Positions 7,854 to 17,335 of a stretch of DNA of 64,000 nt are shown here, in pieces. Every line of letters begins with the position of its first letter. The first letter of the stretch is position 1. Both the position numbers and the translations under genes were made by a program. The notes beneath the pieces were generated by a model. That model did no database searches, was not told the origin of the DNA, and saw nothing but the letters and a program-made list of their open reading frames with translations. The stretch is from Bacteroidales bacterium (GTDB lineage: Bacteria; Bacteroidota; Bacteroidia; Bacteroidales; P3), in the NCBI GenBank assembly GCA_016292015.1, contig JAEEZY010000020.1:1-64000 (forward strand), read 5' to 3'.

Positions 7854-8315
7854 TTACTCGTTGGCGTCGTCGTCGGTTTCGGGGACAAGCTCCTCGGGTT
7901 CGATTGCAGAGGAGAAGACGTTGTCCTTGATGATGGTGCCGCTATAGGAGTCTTTGATTTTCTGGAGGAAGGCGTAGGCTTCGAGGCGAGAACGGAAGTC
8001 GCCGACTTTGACGACGAAGTTGGGTTCGTCGAAGACGACATAGACGCCTGTGCCGGGATGTTCGCCACTGAACTTGTTCTTCATGGCGAAGGCTTGAGAG
8101 CGTGAGTTGGCGCCAGAGAGTTTGGCGATGCAGACGCGATAGCCAGGGATGGTTTGCACGCGCTCGTTGAACTCGATGTGCTTCTCGACCATCTGCTCGA
8201 CTTTGATGTCGCCTGTGATTTCGTGGACACCTTTACGGATGGAGGCTTTCTGTGCGGTGGCGGTAAAACAGACTGTCAGAGCGAGAAGTGATATGATGAG
8301 TTTGAGTGATTTCAT
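7854..8315 (-). CDS. Exported SPOR-domain-like protein
   Basis: The protein has 153 residues. The signal peptide is MKSLKLIISLLALTVCFTATAQ. The mature part contains a SPOR-like fold (about 55-135) with GYRVCIAKLSGANSRSQAFAMKNKF and VVKVGDFRSRLEAYAFLQKIK, the alternating strand-helix pattern of peptidoglycan-binding SPOR modules. An acidic tail follows. It probably acts in the periplasm on denuded glycans, which is inference from the family. It converges on meaB with a 77-bp spacer containing CTAGAA/TTCTAG repeats and no strong terminator. Confidence 0.75.
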   Translation of the reverse strand: MKSLKLIISLLALTVCFTATAQKASIRKGVHEITGDIKVEQMVEKHIEFNERVQTIPGYRVCIAKLSGANSRSQAFAMKNKFSGEHPGTGVYVVFDEPNFVVKVGDFRSRLEAYAFLQKIKDSYSGTIIKDNVFSSAIEPEELVPETDDDANE

Positions 8316-8344
8316 TGATGGGGATTGTTAAGGATTTGAATTTG

Positions 8345-8352
8345 CAAAGGTA
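8345..8352 (-). promoter_or_regulatory. -7 box TACCTTTG for the SPOR-like gene
   Basis: The reverse complement of CAAAGGTA matches TAnnTTTG and lies 29 bp upstream of the ATG at 8315. The rest of the spacer to 8641 holds three TGACATTTTCC-like copies near 8380-8410, an 11-bp-periodic G-rich stretch (about 8486-8518) and the promoter of the next gene. Confidence 0.6.
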
Positions 8353-8592
8353 CGAAAAAATGATTGATATCTGACGGTTGTCTGACATTTTCCTGACATT
8401 TTCCTGACGAAAGCAGCAGTAATGCAGGAGGGAAACAGGGGGGATATAGGAAGATAGAAGATGAGGATGGGATGGGATATTGCTGGGTAGTAGGGAGTTA
8501 GGTAGGCGTTGGGTGAGAGGAAGAAGTGGGTTATGGCGATTTGCAAATTGGAATAAAAAAATGTTGATAAGTCGGGAATTTATCAACAAAAG

Positions 8593-8621
8593 TTGTAATT
8601 TTGGAAAAATGCGTACCTTTG
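8593..8621 (+). promoter_or_regulatory. Promoter of the InlB-repeat protein gene
   Basis: TACCTTTG at 8614-8621 matches the -7 consensus. A TTG at 8593-8595 lies 18 bp upstream as a possible -33 element. The ATG follows 20 bp downstream. Confidence 0.6.
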
Positions 8622-8641
8622 TATGTTAAAAGTAAAATTTC

Positions 8642-11600
8642 ATGCCTATGAAAAAATGTTTTTTCTTACTGATAACCATGATGTTGGTCGCCTTTGCGAC
8701 TAACACAAAAGCGCAGCAATATCAGCTGCAAAACAACAGATTTGAGAACTGGGGTTCCAATCTGCCTTCAAATTGGAATTCTACCAATAATGCATCGGGC
8801 GGACTTTCGGGAATGTTGCCTAGTGCTAGTGACCTGATAACTAAGATGTCAGGCTCTCGTCCTGGTGGAACGGGAGGCTATTTTGTTAAAATTAAACCAA
8901 AGAGTTTGCTTATAGCGTTGGCCAATGGTACTCTGACAACCGGACGTATGAATGCGGGGTCTTCGTCTGCATCGAGTTCGGACAACTATAATTACACTGA
9001 TAGAAACACCGCTGGTTTCAATCAACCCTTTACAGCCACGCCCGATTCGGTATATTTTTGGGTGTCGTTCTATGCTACTTCGAGTAGCGCCGAAGCCTCT
9101 GTAAGGTTCTTTGTGCACAGCGATTGTAATTTTAAGGATCACCCGTCTGGTGATATTAACAATTCGACCAAGTACAGCCGCAAGGCGTGGCTCAATTTTA
9201 CGAGGACAACCACGTCGAGCTCCAGCTATGGTTGGGTACAGAAAAAAGTCGCTTTTGAGTCGGGAACAGGGTCATCCAATTACGTTTTCGCAACTCTTAC
9301 GACGAATAAAGATGCTGGTTCAGGAAATAAAAATGATTTTCTTTGTGTTGACGACATAGAATTTATCTACAGCGCATGGGCAACTGGTATCGCCTTCCAA
9401 GGCACGGCTATCCCCGGCTTCAGCAAGGGGAACTTTGGTGACTATGTTACCACTGTTGATTATGTGAGCGACCTTGACAACCTTTCTCCTAATGACTTCA
9501 ACGTCACCACCGAAGTCAGCGATGCATACCCAACCATCTCTTTTGTCGAGGAAAGCGGTTTCACCTACAACGGTCGTCCTGCTCGCCGTGCAAAGATACA
9601 TATCGTCGCTGAGGATGGCGGATATAAAGACTACTATGTCATAATCTATGCTCTCAACGATGACCCGAACCACTATAATATTTCGGTTTCCGCCGATCCC
9701 ACTATTGGTGGTTCTGTGGCTCTCAGCCCTGCGGGCGGCACCTATGTCGAGGGTTCCAGCGTGACTCTTACCGCCACCGCAAACACTGGCTACAACTTCA
9801 CCCAGTGGAGCGACGGTGAGACCGCCAATCCGCGCACTGTTACCGTGACGGACGATGCCTCCTACGTGGCTCAGTTCGCCCTCCAGCAGTTCAGTATCAC
9901 AGTCAATGCCAACCCCGCTGAGGGCGGCATTGTCACTGGTGGCGGCACATATAACTACAATTCCACAGCTACCCTCACTGCGACGCCGAATACGGGCTAT
10001 GAGTTTGTCGAATGGAACGACCACAGTACCAACGCAACTCGCATGGTGACTGTTACCGCCGACGCTGAATACACAGCTACATTCCAACTCCAGACCTTGA
10101 CGGTTACGGCCACTCCCGACGACCCCTCGCACGGAACGGTCACGGGTTCGGACAGCTACACCTACGGCGCCACCGCAACTGTTGAGGCAACTCCCGCCGA
10201 GGACTATCATTTCCTCCGTTGGAGCGACGGTTCTACCGACAATCCTCACACTTTCACGGTCACTCAAAACACCGAGATTGTCGCCTATTTTGAGATGGAC
10301 GAGATTAATTACTACACGGTGACAGTCCTGTCTGCCAACCCCGTTATGGGTACTGTCAGCGGTTCGGGTTCTGTGCGTGAGGGCTACTCAACCGTGATTT
10401 CGGCGACTGCCAACACTGGCTACCACTTCACTCAGTGGCAGGATGCCAGCACCGAGGCTTCGCGTACCATCGTGGTTGCCCAGGACACCACCTTCACCGC
10501 CTCCTTCGCTCCCAATAGCTATACCATAACTGCGCTTTCTGCCGACGAAACCATGGGTACCGTCACTGGCGGCGGTCTTTACGACTATGCATCAACCGCC
10601 ACCCTTACTGCTGTCCCCGAAGAGGGCTACAGCTTCACTCAGTGGCAGGATGGCAACACTCAGAACCCGCGTCAGGTCTCTGTCTCGGGCGATGCCACCT
10701 ACACCGCTTCCTTCGAGCGCATATCGTTCACCGTGACGGCTCTCGCCAACAATGATTTGTATGGCTCCGTCACAGGTGGCGACACCTATTTCTACGGCGA
10801 AACTGCCACCCTTACCGCCACCCCGGTTGATGGCTATCATTTCGTACAGTGGAGCGATGGCGAGACCTCCAATCCCTATGTATTCTCTGTTTTCGAGAAC
10901 AAGACTGTCACCGCTATGTTCGAAGAGGACGGCGCTCTGATTACCTATTATACCGTCACGGCCACTTCTGCTAACCCGACTATGGGTACCGTCACTGGCG
11001 GCGGCGTATATGAGGAAAACTCCACTGCCGTCATCGAGGCTATGCCTAACACTGGCTACGAGTTTGTGGCGTGGAACGACCAGGTTACCACTAACCCACG
11101 TACCGAGACGGTTACCTCCAACCTTACCTTCGAGGCTACCTTCCAGCCCATAAGCTATGAAATCACCGCAGTCGCCAACCCCGCCGAAGGTGGTCAGGTT
11201 ACAGGCGGCGGCTCGTACCAGTATGGTGCAACAGCTACCCTTGTCGCCACCCCCAATGCTGGTTATGATTTTGCTGGATGGAGTGACAACTTCATGTCCG
11301 CCACTCGCGATGTGCAGGTTACGGGCAATGCCACCTATACTGCCAACTTCACTCAGCAGGTCTATCAGATTAACATCCTCGTTAGCAATGCCGCTTACGG
11401 CTCTGCTACGGGTTCCAACACATACCATTATGGCGACATTGTCACCGCCACCGCTACCGCCAACCAGGGCTTCCGCTTCACTCGTTGGAGCAACGGTGTC
11501 ACCGACAATCCTTATACTTTTGAAGCTACTTGCGATTTGAACCTCTATGCTGAGTTCGTCTCCGAGGAGGTCCAGTTCTATACCGTGACCGTTGCTTCCG

Positions 11601-12463
11601 CCAATCCTGGAATGGGTGGTGTGAGCGGAGCTGGCAGCTATCCCGCTGGTGCCACCGTCTCGGTCGAGGCTCTGCCCAACTACGGCTACCACTTCACTCA
11701 GTGGCAGGACGGCGAGACCGCCAATCCGCGCACGTTTGTGATTAACTCCGATATGGAGTTCACCGCTTCGTTCGCTCCCGACAACTTCACCGTTACCGTA
11801 GTCCCCAATGACCCAGCTATGGGTACAGTCACTGGTGGCGGCACCTATGCATACATGAGCCAGATTAACGTGATTGCAACTCCCAATGAGGGTTACCATT
11901 TCGTGACCTGGGAGGGTACCAGCAACATCAACAACTCCAAGTCCGTATCCGACACTTTGGCGGTTACCGTTGAGGGCAATATCACTCTCACGGCCATTTT
12001 CGCCGAGGACGAGGTGATTTACTACACCATCACGGTCAACTCCAGCAACGAGAGCATGGGTACAACTACAGGCAGTGGTGTTTACAGAGCTGGCGAAACT
12101 GTCGAGATACAGGCTATCCCCAGCTTCAACTACGCTTTCTCTCGTTGGCTTGAGGACGGCAATGTTGACAATCCTCGCACTATTGTGGTTGAGGGCGACC
12201 GCACCTTCACAGCCATATTCCAGTTCACAGGCGCCGTCAACGGTGTTCCTAACGGCCATGTGGTGGCTTGGTGTCAGGGTGGTCGTCTCTTCGTGAAAGG
12301 CGTTGAGAACCACGATGTGGTGGTCACCGACATGATGGGTCGCGTGATTTACCGTGCCGAACAGTGCCTCTTTGATAGTTTCAACATCGATGTTCAGGCC
12401 GATGGAATATATCTGGTACATGTTGACGGTGTGGCCACCAAGAAGGTTTACATCAGACACTAA
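8642..12463 (+). CDS. Giant secreted protein with 12 InlB-type B-repeats and T9SS type A sorting tail
   Basis: The protein has 1273 residues. A signal peptide (about 1-24) is followed by an aromatic/Ser-rich beta domain (25-245) like the carbohydrate-binding-type head domains of Bacteroidetes surface proteins. A short cadherin-like segment (255-340) comes next. Then come twelve roughly 68-75-residue repeats (about 345-1195) of the listeria-bacteroides type, each with GTVTGGGTY, ATLTATPNTGY and F-x-W-x-D-G plus TYTASF. The last ~75 residues are a T9SS C-terminal domain (VVVTDMMGRVIY through KKVYIRH). It is probably surface-displayed or released. Codons 1-240 are more AT-rich than the repeats. 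An ATG at 8648 is an alternative start. Confidence 0.85.
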   Translation: MPMKKCFFLLITMMLVAFATNTKAQQYQLQNNRFENWGSNLPSNWNSTNNASGGLSGMLPSASDLITKMSGSRPGGTGGYFVKIKPKSLLIALANGTLTTGRMNAGSSSASSSDNYNYTDRNTAGFNQPFTATPDSVYFWVSFYATSSSAEASVRFFVHSDCNFKDHPSGDINNSTKYSRKAWLNFTRTTTSSSSYGWVQKKVAFESGTGSSNYVFATLTTNKDAGSGNKNDFLCVDDIEFIYSAWATGIAFQGTAIPGFSKGNFGDYVTTVDYVSDLDNLSPNDFNVTTEVSDAYPTISFVEESGFTYNGRPARRAKIHIVAEDGGYKDYYVIIYALNDDPNHYNISVSADPTIGGSVALSPAGGTYVEGSSVTLTATANTGYNFTQWSDGETANPRTVTVTDDASYVAQFALQQFSITVNANPAEGGIVTGGGTYNYNSTATLTATPNTGYEFVEWNDHSTNATRMVTVTADAEYTATFQLQTLTVTATPDDPSHGTVTGSDSYTYGATATVEATPAEDYHFLRWSDGSTDNPHTFTVTQNTEIVAYFEMDEINYYTVTVLSANPVMGTVSGSGSVREGYSTVISATANTGYHFTQWQDASTEASRTIVVAQDTTFTASFAPNSYTITALSADETMGTVTGGGLYDYASTATLTAVPEEGYSFTQWQDGNTQNPRQVSVSGDATYTASFERISFTVTALANNDLYGSVTGGDTYFYGETATLTATPVDGYHFVQWSDGETSNPYVFSVFENKTVTAMFEEDGALITYYTVTATSANPTMGTVTGGGVYEENSTAVIEAMPNTGYEFVAWNDQVTTNPRTETVTSNLTFEATFQPISYEITAVANPAEGGQVTGGGSYQYGATATLVATPNAGYDFAGWSDNFMSATRDVQVTGNATYTANFTQQVYQINILVSNAAYGSATGSNTYHYGDIVTATATANQGFRFTRWSNGVTDNPYTFEATCDLNLYAEFVSEEVQFYTVTVASANPGMGGVSGAGSYPAGATVSVEALPNYGYHFTQWQDGETANPRTFVINSDMEFTASFAPDNFTVTVVPNDPAMGTVTGGGTYAYMSQINVIATPNEGYHFVTWEGTSNINNSKSVSDTLAVTVEGNITLTAIFAEDEVIYYTITVNSSNESMGTTTGSGVYRAGETVEIQAIPSFNYAFSRWLEDGNVDNPRTIVVEGDRTFTAIFQFTGAVNGVPNGHVVAWCQGGRLFVKGVENHDVVVTDMMGRVIYRAEQCLFDSFNIDVQADGIYLVHVDGVATKKVYIRH

Positions 12464-12503
12464 AACTTATCGCGTACTGTTGTGTACGCTTCCATTATGG
12501 GTT

Positions 12504-12532
12504 AAAGCAGGTCTCAAATGGCCTGCTTTTTT
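12504..12532 (+). terminator. Rho-independent terminator after the InlB-repeat gene
   Basis: AAAGCAGG (12504-12511) and CCTGCTTT (12522-12529) form a stem followed by a T-rich run. Confidence 0.75.
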
Positions 12533-12607
12533 ATTTCTATTTTTACCGATTAACTTATTCACAGATAAGTCTTTATTTGATTTATAGGGTAATTATGTGT
12601 TGAAAAC

Positions 12608-12639
12608 TTTGTTTGTTCCGTTAATTTGTTGTATCTTTG
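12608..12639 (+). promoter_or_regulatory. Promoter of the rnf operon
   Basis: TTTG at 12608-12611, a 20-bp spacer and TATCTTTG at 12632-12639 give a near-ideal Bacteroidetes promoter. The rnfB ATG lies 43 bp downstream. Confidence 0.75.
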
Positions 12640-12682
12640 CAAGTCAGACTTATTGTATAATATCATAAGAAAAAATAAATCT

Positions 12683-13618
12683 ATGGCCCATCAAATTATG
12701 CTTGCAGTGATCGTGTTAGGCGCACTGGGTATTATTTTTGCGGTTGTGCTCTATTTTGTGGCACAGAAATTCAAAGTTATCGAGGACCCGTTGATTGACG
12801 AAATTGCAGAGGTGCTGCCAGGCGCCAACTGTGGCGGTTGCGGCAAGGCTGGTTGCCGTGCCATGGCCGAAGCTTTTGTCAAGCAGGGAAACATGGAAGG
12901 GTTGAAATGTCCAGCCGGCGGTGACGCTGTGATGCAGAAGGTGGCGGCCCTTTTAGGATGCGTGGCTGAGGCTTCAGAACCTCAAGTCGCGGTGGTCCGC
13001 TGCAATGCCTGCTTCACCGGCGAACGCACCAAGGTGCACTACGACGGTTTGCGTGACTGTTCGTTTGCCAACAGCCTTTTCACGGGCGAAAATGGATGTC
13101 AGTTTGGTTGCCTTGGTCTTGGCAACTGCGCTGCCGCTTGCCAGTTCGACGCTTTGGTGATGGATCCGGAGACGGGTGCTCCAAAGATTGACGAGGATAA
13201 ATGCACCGCCTGTGGCGCCTGCGTGAAGGCTTGTCCGCGTGGCATCATAGAACTCCGCAACAAGGGACGTAAAAACCGCAGGGTGTTTGTCAACTGTGTC
13301 AACAAAGAGAAAGGCGCAGTGGCACGAAAGACCTGCGACAACGCCTGCATCGGATGTGGCAAGTGCACCAAGGTGTGCCCCAAAGAGGCTATCAAAGTCG
13401 AGAACAACCTTGCATACGTTGACTACAGTCTCTGTATCGCTTGCGGCAAGTGCGTGAACGAGTGCCCCACTGGCGCTCTCGTCGCTGTCAATTTCACCCC
13501 CGTGAAACCGAAGCCTGCTGAGACTCCAGCTGTCGAGGCACCAAAGACCGAAGCTCCTAAGGTGGAAATCAAAATCCCGCAGCCAGAGCCTGTGGAAGTC
13601 AAGAAAACAAATGAGTGA
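12683..13618 (+). CDS. rnfB: Rnf complex subunit RnfB
   Basis: The protein has 311 residues and carries electrons from ferredoxin into the Rnf complex. An N-terminal membrane helix (about 7-27) is followed by the Fe-S domain [12 protein letters not shown] (Cys50, Cys53, Cys58, plus Cys76) and three to four CxxCxxCxxxCP ferredoxin clusters ([36 protein letters not shown]). A Pro/Lys/Glu-rich tail of about 40 residues ends it. The ATG at 12683 is chosen because the 19 codons upstream overlap the promoter region. It is the first gene of rnfBCDGE. Confidence 0.95.
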   Translation: MAHQIMLAVIVLGALGIIFAVVLYFVAQKFKVIEDPLIDEIAEVLPGANCGGCGKAGCRAMAEAFVKQGNMEGLKCPAGGDAVMQKVAALLGCVAEASEPQVAVVRCNACFTGERTKVHYDGLRDCSFANSLFTGENGCQFGCLGLGNCAAACQFDALVMDPETGAPKIDEDKCTACGACVKACPRGIIELRNKGRKNRRVFVNCVNKEKGAVARKTCDNACIGCGKCTKVCPKEAIKVENNLAYVDYSLCIACGKCVNECPTGALVAVNFTPVKPKPAETPAVEAPKTEAPKVEIKIPQPEPVEVKKTNE

Positions 13619-13664
13619 TTGAGTCAGCAAAAATCTAATTTTCAACTTTCAACTTTCAATTCGA

Positions 13665-14999
13665 ATGAAAACATTTGCGATGGGTGGTGTTCACCCGAAT
13701 GACAATAAAATCTCGACTGAAGCTGCGATAGAACAGTTCCCTGTTCCTGCCAAAGTAGTTGTTCTTATGAACCAGCATCTCGGAGCTCCCGCTACTCCGA
13801 TTGTGGCAAAAGGCGACAAGGTGAAAGTGGGACAGCTTATAGGAGAGGCACAGGCTTTCATGTGTGCCAACGTACATTCGCCGGTTTCGGGCACTGTCAG
13901 CAAGATTGATGTATGCAAAGACCCGTTCGGCTTGGCAAAACCTGCCATATATATCGACGTTGAAGGCGACGAGTGGATGGAAACCATCGACCGCACCCCG
14001 GATATCAAGAGGGAGTGTAACCTCGAACCCAAGCAGATTGTTGACAAACTGAAAGAGATGGGTATCGTAGGACTTGGCGGAGCCACATTCCCTGCACACA
14101 TCAAATACAGTGTGCCCGATGGTAAGAAAGCCGAGTATCTCATCATCAACGCTGTCGAGTGTGAGCCTTATCTCACTTCCGACCACCGTGTGATGTTGGA
14201 GCATGCCGAGGAGATTTGCATCGGCATCAGCATCTTGAGAAAAGCCCTTGGCGTCCCCAACGCCTATATCGGCATTGAGAACAACAAACCCGAGCCCATC
14301 CGTGTGATGAAGGAGATGGCGGCCAAGTTTGAGGGCATCATCGTTGAACCATTGAAACTTAAATATCCGCAGGGTGCCGAAAAACAGCTTATCAATGCTA
14401 TCACCGGACGCCGAGTGCCGAGTGGCAAGCTGCCTATCGATGTGGGGTGTGTGGTGAGCAATGTCGGCACCACGTTTGCTGTGTATGAGGCAATACAGAA
14501 GAACAAACCTCTTATCGAAAACATCCTTACCGTCACCGGCAAGAAGCTGCCTTCGCAGCACAACTATCAGGTGCGTATAGGTATTTCGTACAACGACATA
14601 ATCAAACACTCTATCGGCGAACTGCCAGAGACCACAGGCAAGGTCATCAGCGGAGGCCCAATGATGGGCAAGGCGATGTGCAACCTCGATGGTCCGACGG
14701 TGAAAGGCGCCTCGAGCGTTCTGGTTATCGACGAGAGCGAGGCAGTGAGAGCAAAAGAGTCCAACTGCATCCGTTGCGGCAAGTGCATGCAAGCATGCCC
14801 GATGGGATTGGAGCCATATCTTTTCTCGGCACTTATCAAGAACGGACGCTACGAAGAGGCTGGCGCACACAATATACTCGACTGCATCGAGTGCGGTTGC
14901 TGCTTCTTCTCCTGCCCTGCAAACAAGCCGTTGCTTGACGAAGTGCGTCTTGGAAAGAACAAATATCGTGGCATACTTGCTGCCCGTAGCAAGAAATAA
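13665..14999 (+). CDS. rnfC: Rnf complex subunit RnfC
   Basis: The protein has 444 residues. This soluble subunit binds NADH/FMN and two Fe4S4 clusters. The N-terminal RnfC barrel-sandwich (about 1-100, GDKVKVGQLIGEAQAF), the FMN/NADH Rossmann region with GLGGATFPAHIK and NAVECEPYLTSDHR, and two C-terminal ferredoxin motifs CIRCGKCMQACP and CIECGCCFFSCP are all present. The 46-bp gap to rnfB contains CAACTTT heptamers. Confidence 0.96.
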   Translation: MKTFAMGGVHPNDNKISTEAAIEQFPVPAKVVVLMNQHLGAPATPIVAKGDKVKVGQLIGEAQAFMCANVHSPVSGTVSKIDVCKDPFGLAKPAIYIDVEGDEWMETIDRTPDIKRECNLEPKQIVDKLKEMGIVGLGGATFPAHIKYSVPDGKKAEYLIINAVECEPYLTSDHRVMLEHAEEICIGISILRKALGVPNAYIGIENNKPEPIRVMKEMAAKFEGIIVEPLKLKYPQGAEKQLINAITGRRVPSGKLPIDVGCVVSNVGTTFAVYEAIQKNKPLIENILTVTGKKLPSQHNYQVRIGISYNDIIKHSIGELPETTGKVISGGPMMGKAMCNLDGPTVKGASSVLVIDESEAVRAKESNCIRCGKCMQACPMGLEPYLFSALIKNGRYEEAGAHNILDCIECGCCFFSCPANKPLLDEVRLGKNKYRGILAARSKK

Positions 15000-15003
15000 T
15001 AGC

Positions 15004-15038
15004 AAGTTTTAAGTTCTAAGTTTTGAGTTTTAAGTAAC
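15004..15038. repeat. Tandem 7-bp repeat, 5 units (AAGTTTT type)
   Basis: AAGTTTT, AAGTTCT, AAGTTTT, GAGTTTT and AAGTAAC fill the rnfC-rnfD spacer. Further CTTTTTAAA-like words follow to 15080. Confidence 0.8.
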
Positions 15039-15088
15039 TTATCACTTTTTAAACTTTTCAACCTTTTAAATTTTTTAACCTTATAGAT

Positions 15089-16054
15089 ATGAAACTGCTT
15101 AATATATCAGGTTCACCACACGTCCACAGCGACGAATCGACCAAACGCATCATGTGGCGCGTCAATATGGCGTTGATACCGGCGCTTATTGTAGCAACGC
15201 TTTATTTTGGTGTGAATGCATTGCTCGTGACGCTTGTTTCGGTTGTAAGCTGCGTGCTATTCCAGTGGCTTATTGAGAAATTCATCATGAAGGTGCCGAC
15301 CACCATAGGTGACGGTTCCGCAGTTGTGACGGGTCTTCTGTTAGCTTTCAACGTACCTGCTACGGCATCGATGCTTTGGATAGTAGTAATCGGTGCGTTA
15401 GTTGCCATAGGCATTGGAAAGATGGCGTTCGGCGGACTTGGCAAGAACCCATTCAACCCCGCATTGGTTGGCCGCGTATTCCTGCTCATATCTTTCCCAG
15501 TGCAGATGACCACTTGGCCGAAAGTGGGTGGCATATTCCCCACACGTCTTTTCACCGATGCTGACAGCGGAGCAACCCCGCTGGGTATAATCAAAGAACA
15601 CGGCACGGAGGCACTGCCGCAGGCGTGGGAGATGTTTGTGGGACACATGGGTGGCTCGTTTGGCGAGGTGTCGGCATTGGCTATACTTATTGGTGCAATA
15701 TACCTGCTATGCCGCAAAATTATCAGCTGGCACATACCGGTGGCTTTTATCGGCACGGCGTTCGTGTTCAGCGGCATACTCTACTTGTGCAACGGTGAAC
15801 AGTTTATTGACCCGGTTACTACCATCCTCACCGGCGGTATCATGCTTGGCGCTTGCTTTATGGCTACCGATATGGTAACATCGCCGATGTCGAAAGTTGG
15901 ACAGCTTATTTTCGGTTTCGGTTGCGGATTGCTGACCATCATCATCAGGAACTGGGGTGCGTATCCCGAAGGCGTCAGCTTCGCGATATTGCTGATGAAC
16001 TCGGTGACACCGCTGATTAACAGATGGTGCAAGCCTGCAAGATTTGCAAAATGA
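15089..16054 (+). CDS. rnfD: Rnf complex subunit RnfD
   Basis: The protein has 321 residues and about nine to ten membrane helices. It is the NqrB/RnfD family ion-translocating subunit. The covalent-FMN motif SGAT is at residues 160-163 (Thr163 the expected attachment site), preceded by RLFTDAD. GKNPFNPALVGR is the family signature. It follows rnfC directly in the operon. Confidence 0.96.
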   Translation: MKLLNISGSPHVHSDESTKRIMWRVNMALIPALIVATLYFGVNALLVTLVSVVSCVLFQWLIEKFIMKVPTTIGDGSAVVTGLLLAFNVPATASMLWIVVIGALVAIGIGKMAFGGLGKNPFNPALVGRVFLLISFPVQMTTWPKVGGIFPTRLFTDADSGATPLGIIKEHGTEALPQAWEMFVGHMGGSFGEVSALAILIGAIYLLCRKIISWHIPVAFIGTAFVFSGILYLCNGEQFIDPVTTILTGGIMLGACFMATDMVTSPMSKVGQLIFGFGCGLLTIIIRNWGAYPEGVSFAILLMNSVTPLINRWCKPARFAK

Positions 16055-16092
16055 CAATTGTCAATTCACAATTAAAAGTTCACAATAATATT

Positions 16093-16659
16093 ATGGCAAA
16101 GAAAGCACAATCAACATTACTTAATATGTTTCTTTCGCTGACCATCATAGCAGTGGTGGCGGCAGGTTTGCTGGCACTGATGAGCTACGTGACGAAAGAG
16201 CCTATCGCGAAATCGGAAAAAGCCAAGACGGAAAAGGCTACCAAGGCGGTGCTCCCGGAATTTGACGACTTGAAGCATCAAGAAGTCAATGGTATGAAGT
16301 GCCACATCGCTTACAAGGATAACAAACCCTCCTCGGTGGCTATTGAGTCGTCCAGCGAAAACGGATTTGGAGGACATCTTGAAATTATGTATGGATTCGA
16401 TATGGGGACGGGCGATATAACGGGTTACAGTGTGTTGAAAACCAGTGAGACGCCAGGGCTTGGTGCCAAGGCTGACAAGTGGTTCCAGAAGGACTCGAAG
16501 GGCTGTGTGATTGGCAAGAATCCGGGCACAAGCAACCTAAAAGTCAAAAAAGACGGAGGAGAGGTTGATGCCATAAGCGGCTCTACCATCACATCACGTG
16601 CATTCTGCGAAGCCCTCGATGCGGCATACAAAACTTTTGAGCAAATAGAGAAAGAATAG
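16093..16659 (+). CDS. rnfG: Rnf complex subunit RnfG
   Basis: The protein has 188 residues with one N-terminal membrane helix (about 12-33) and an extracytoplasmic FMN-binding domain. The flavinylation motif is DAISGSTIT, with Ser164 where alanine is usual and Thr165 as the expected FMN-carrying residue. ETPGLGAK is conserved in RnfG/NqrC. The ATG at 16093 (MAKKAQ) is chosen; codons upstream to 16024 overlap rnfD and encode a repeat-like leader. Confidence 0.94.
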   Translation: MAKKAQSTLLNMFLSLTIIAVVAAGLLALMSYVTKEPIAKSEKAKTEKATKAVLPEFDDLKHQEVNGMKCHIAYKDNKPSSVAIESSSENGFGGHLEIMYGFDMGTGDITGYSVLKTSETPGLGAKADKWFQKDSKGCVIGKNPGTSNLKVKKDGGEVDAISGSTITSRAFCEALDAAYKTFEQIEKE

Positions 16660-16682
16660 AAGAAACAATATTACTTGTCCAG

Positions 16683-16710
16683 TCACTATTCACTAATCAC
16701 TAATCACTGA
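16683..16710. repeat. Tandem 7-bp repeat, 4 units (TCACTAA type)
   Basis: TCACTAT, TCACTAA, TCACTAA and TCACTGA form most of the rnfG-rnfE spacer. Confidence 0.8.
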
Positions 16711-16716
16711 TAGATT

Positions 16717-17307
16717 ATGAAAGCAACTCAGATAATAAAAAACGGTCTTATCAAGGAAAACCCGACATGGGTGCTCATATTGGGTATGTGCCCCACGTTG
16801 GCTACCACCACTTCGGCCATCAATGGCATGAGCATGGGGTTGGCCACAACCTTTGTCTTGATGATGTCGAACATCGTCATCTCGCTTCTCAAGAGCGTCA
16901 TACCCGACAAGGTTCGTATCCCGGCCTTCATTGTGGTTATAGCCACCTTCGTGACGGTTGTGCAGTTGGTCATGCAGGCATACGTGCCAGCACTGTACGA
17001 GACTTTGGGTCTGTTCATTCCACTGATCGTGGTGAACTGCATAGTGCTTGGCCGCGCCGAGGCGTTTGCTTCGAAAAACAACGTGTGGCACTCGTTCCTC
17101 GACGGTGTGTTCATGGGTCTTGGTTTCACTTGGGCCTTGACGCTTGTCGGTATGGTTCGTGAGATGCTTGGCTCGGGCTCTGCTTTCGGTTTCAAGTTCA
17201 TCAACGCCGATGCCGACGGCATGCTGCTCTTCATCCTGCCTCCAGGAGGATTCCTCTGCCTCGGTTTGCTGATGGCTTTGATAAATCATCTTCGGAAAAC
17301 AAAATAG
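16717..17307 (+). CDS. rnfE: Rnf complex subunit RnfE
   Basis: The protein has 196 residues with six predicted membrane helices. RnfE and its paralogue RnfA form the inverted-topology pair that holds the membrane Fe-S centre. NGLIKENPTWVLILGMCPTL is the RnfE/NqrD signature with the conserved cysteine, and NCIVLGRAEAFA matches the second half. RnfE rather than RnfA is indicated by the N-terminus. The gene that normally follows, rnfA, is absent from the 29-bp gap and from the next locus. Confidence 0.94.
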   Translation: MKATQIIKNGLIKENPTWVLILGMCPTLATTTSAINGMSMGLATTFVLMMSNIVISLLKSVIPDKVRIPAFIVVIATFVTVVQLVMQAYVPALYETLGLFIPLIVVNCIVLGRAEAFASKNNVWHSFLDGVFMGLGFTWALTLVGMVREMLGSGSAFGFKFINADADGMLLFILPPGGFLCLGLLMALINHLRKTK

Positions 17308-17335
17308 GAAATATCATATTCAAAACAGGATATAG

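Noticed and set aside
10592..12460. Long open frame on the minus strand (622 codons) opposite the InlB-repeat gene
   Set aside because: It is the antisense shadow of GC-rich repetitive codons; it has no signal sequence, no family motif and the plus-strand gene is firmly supported.
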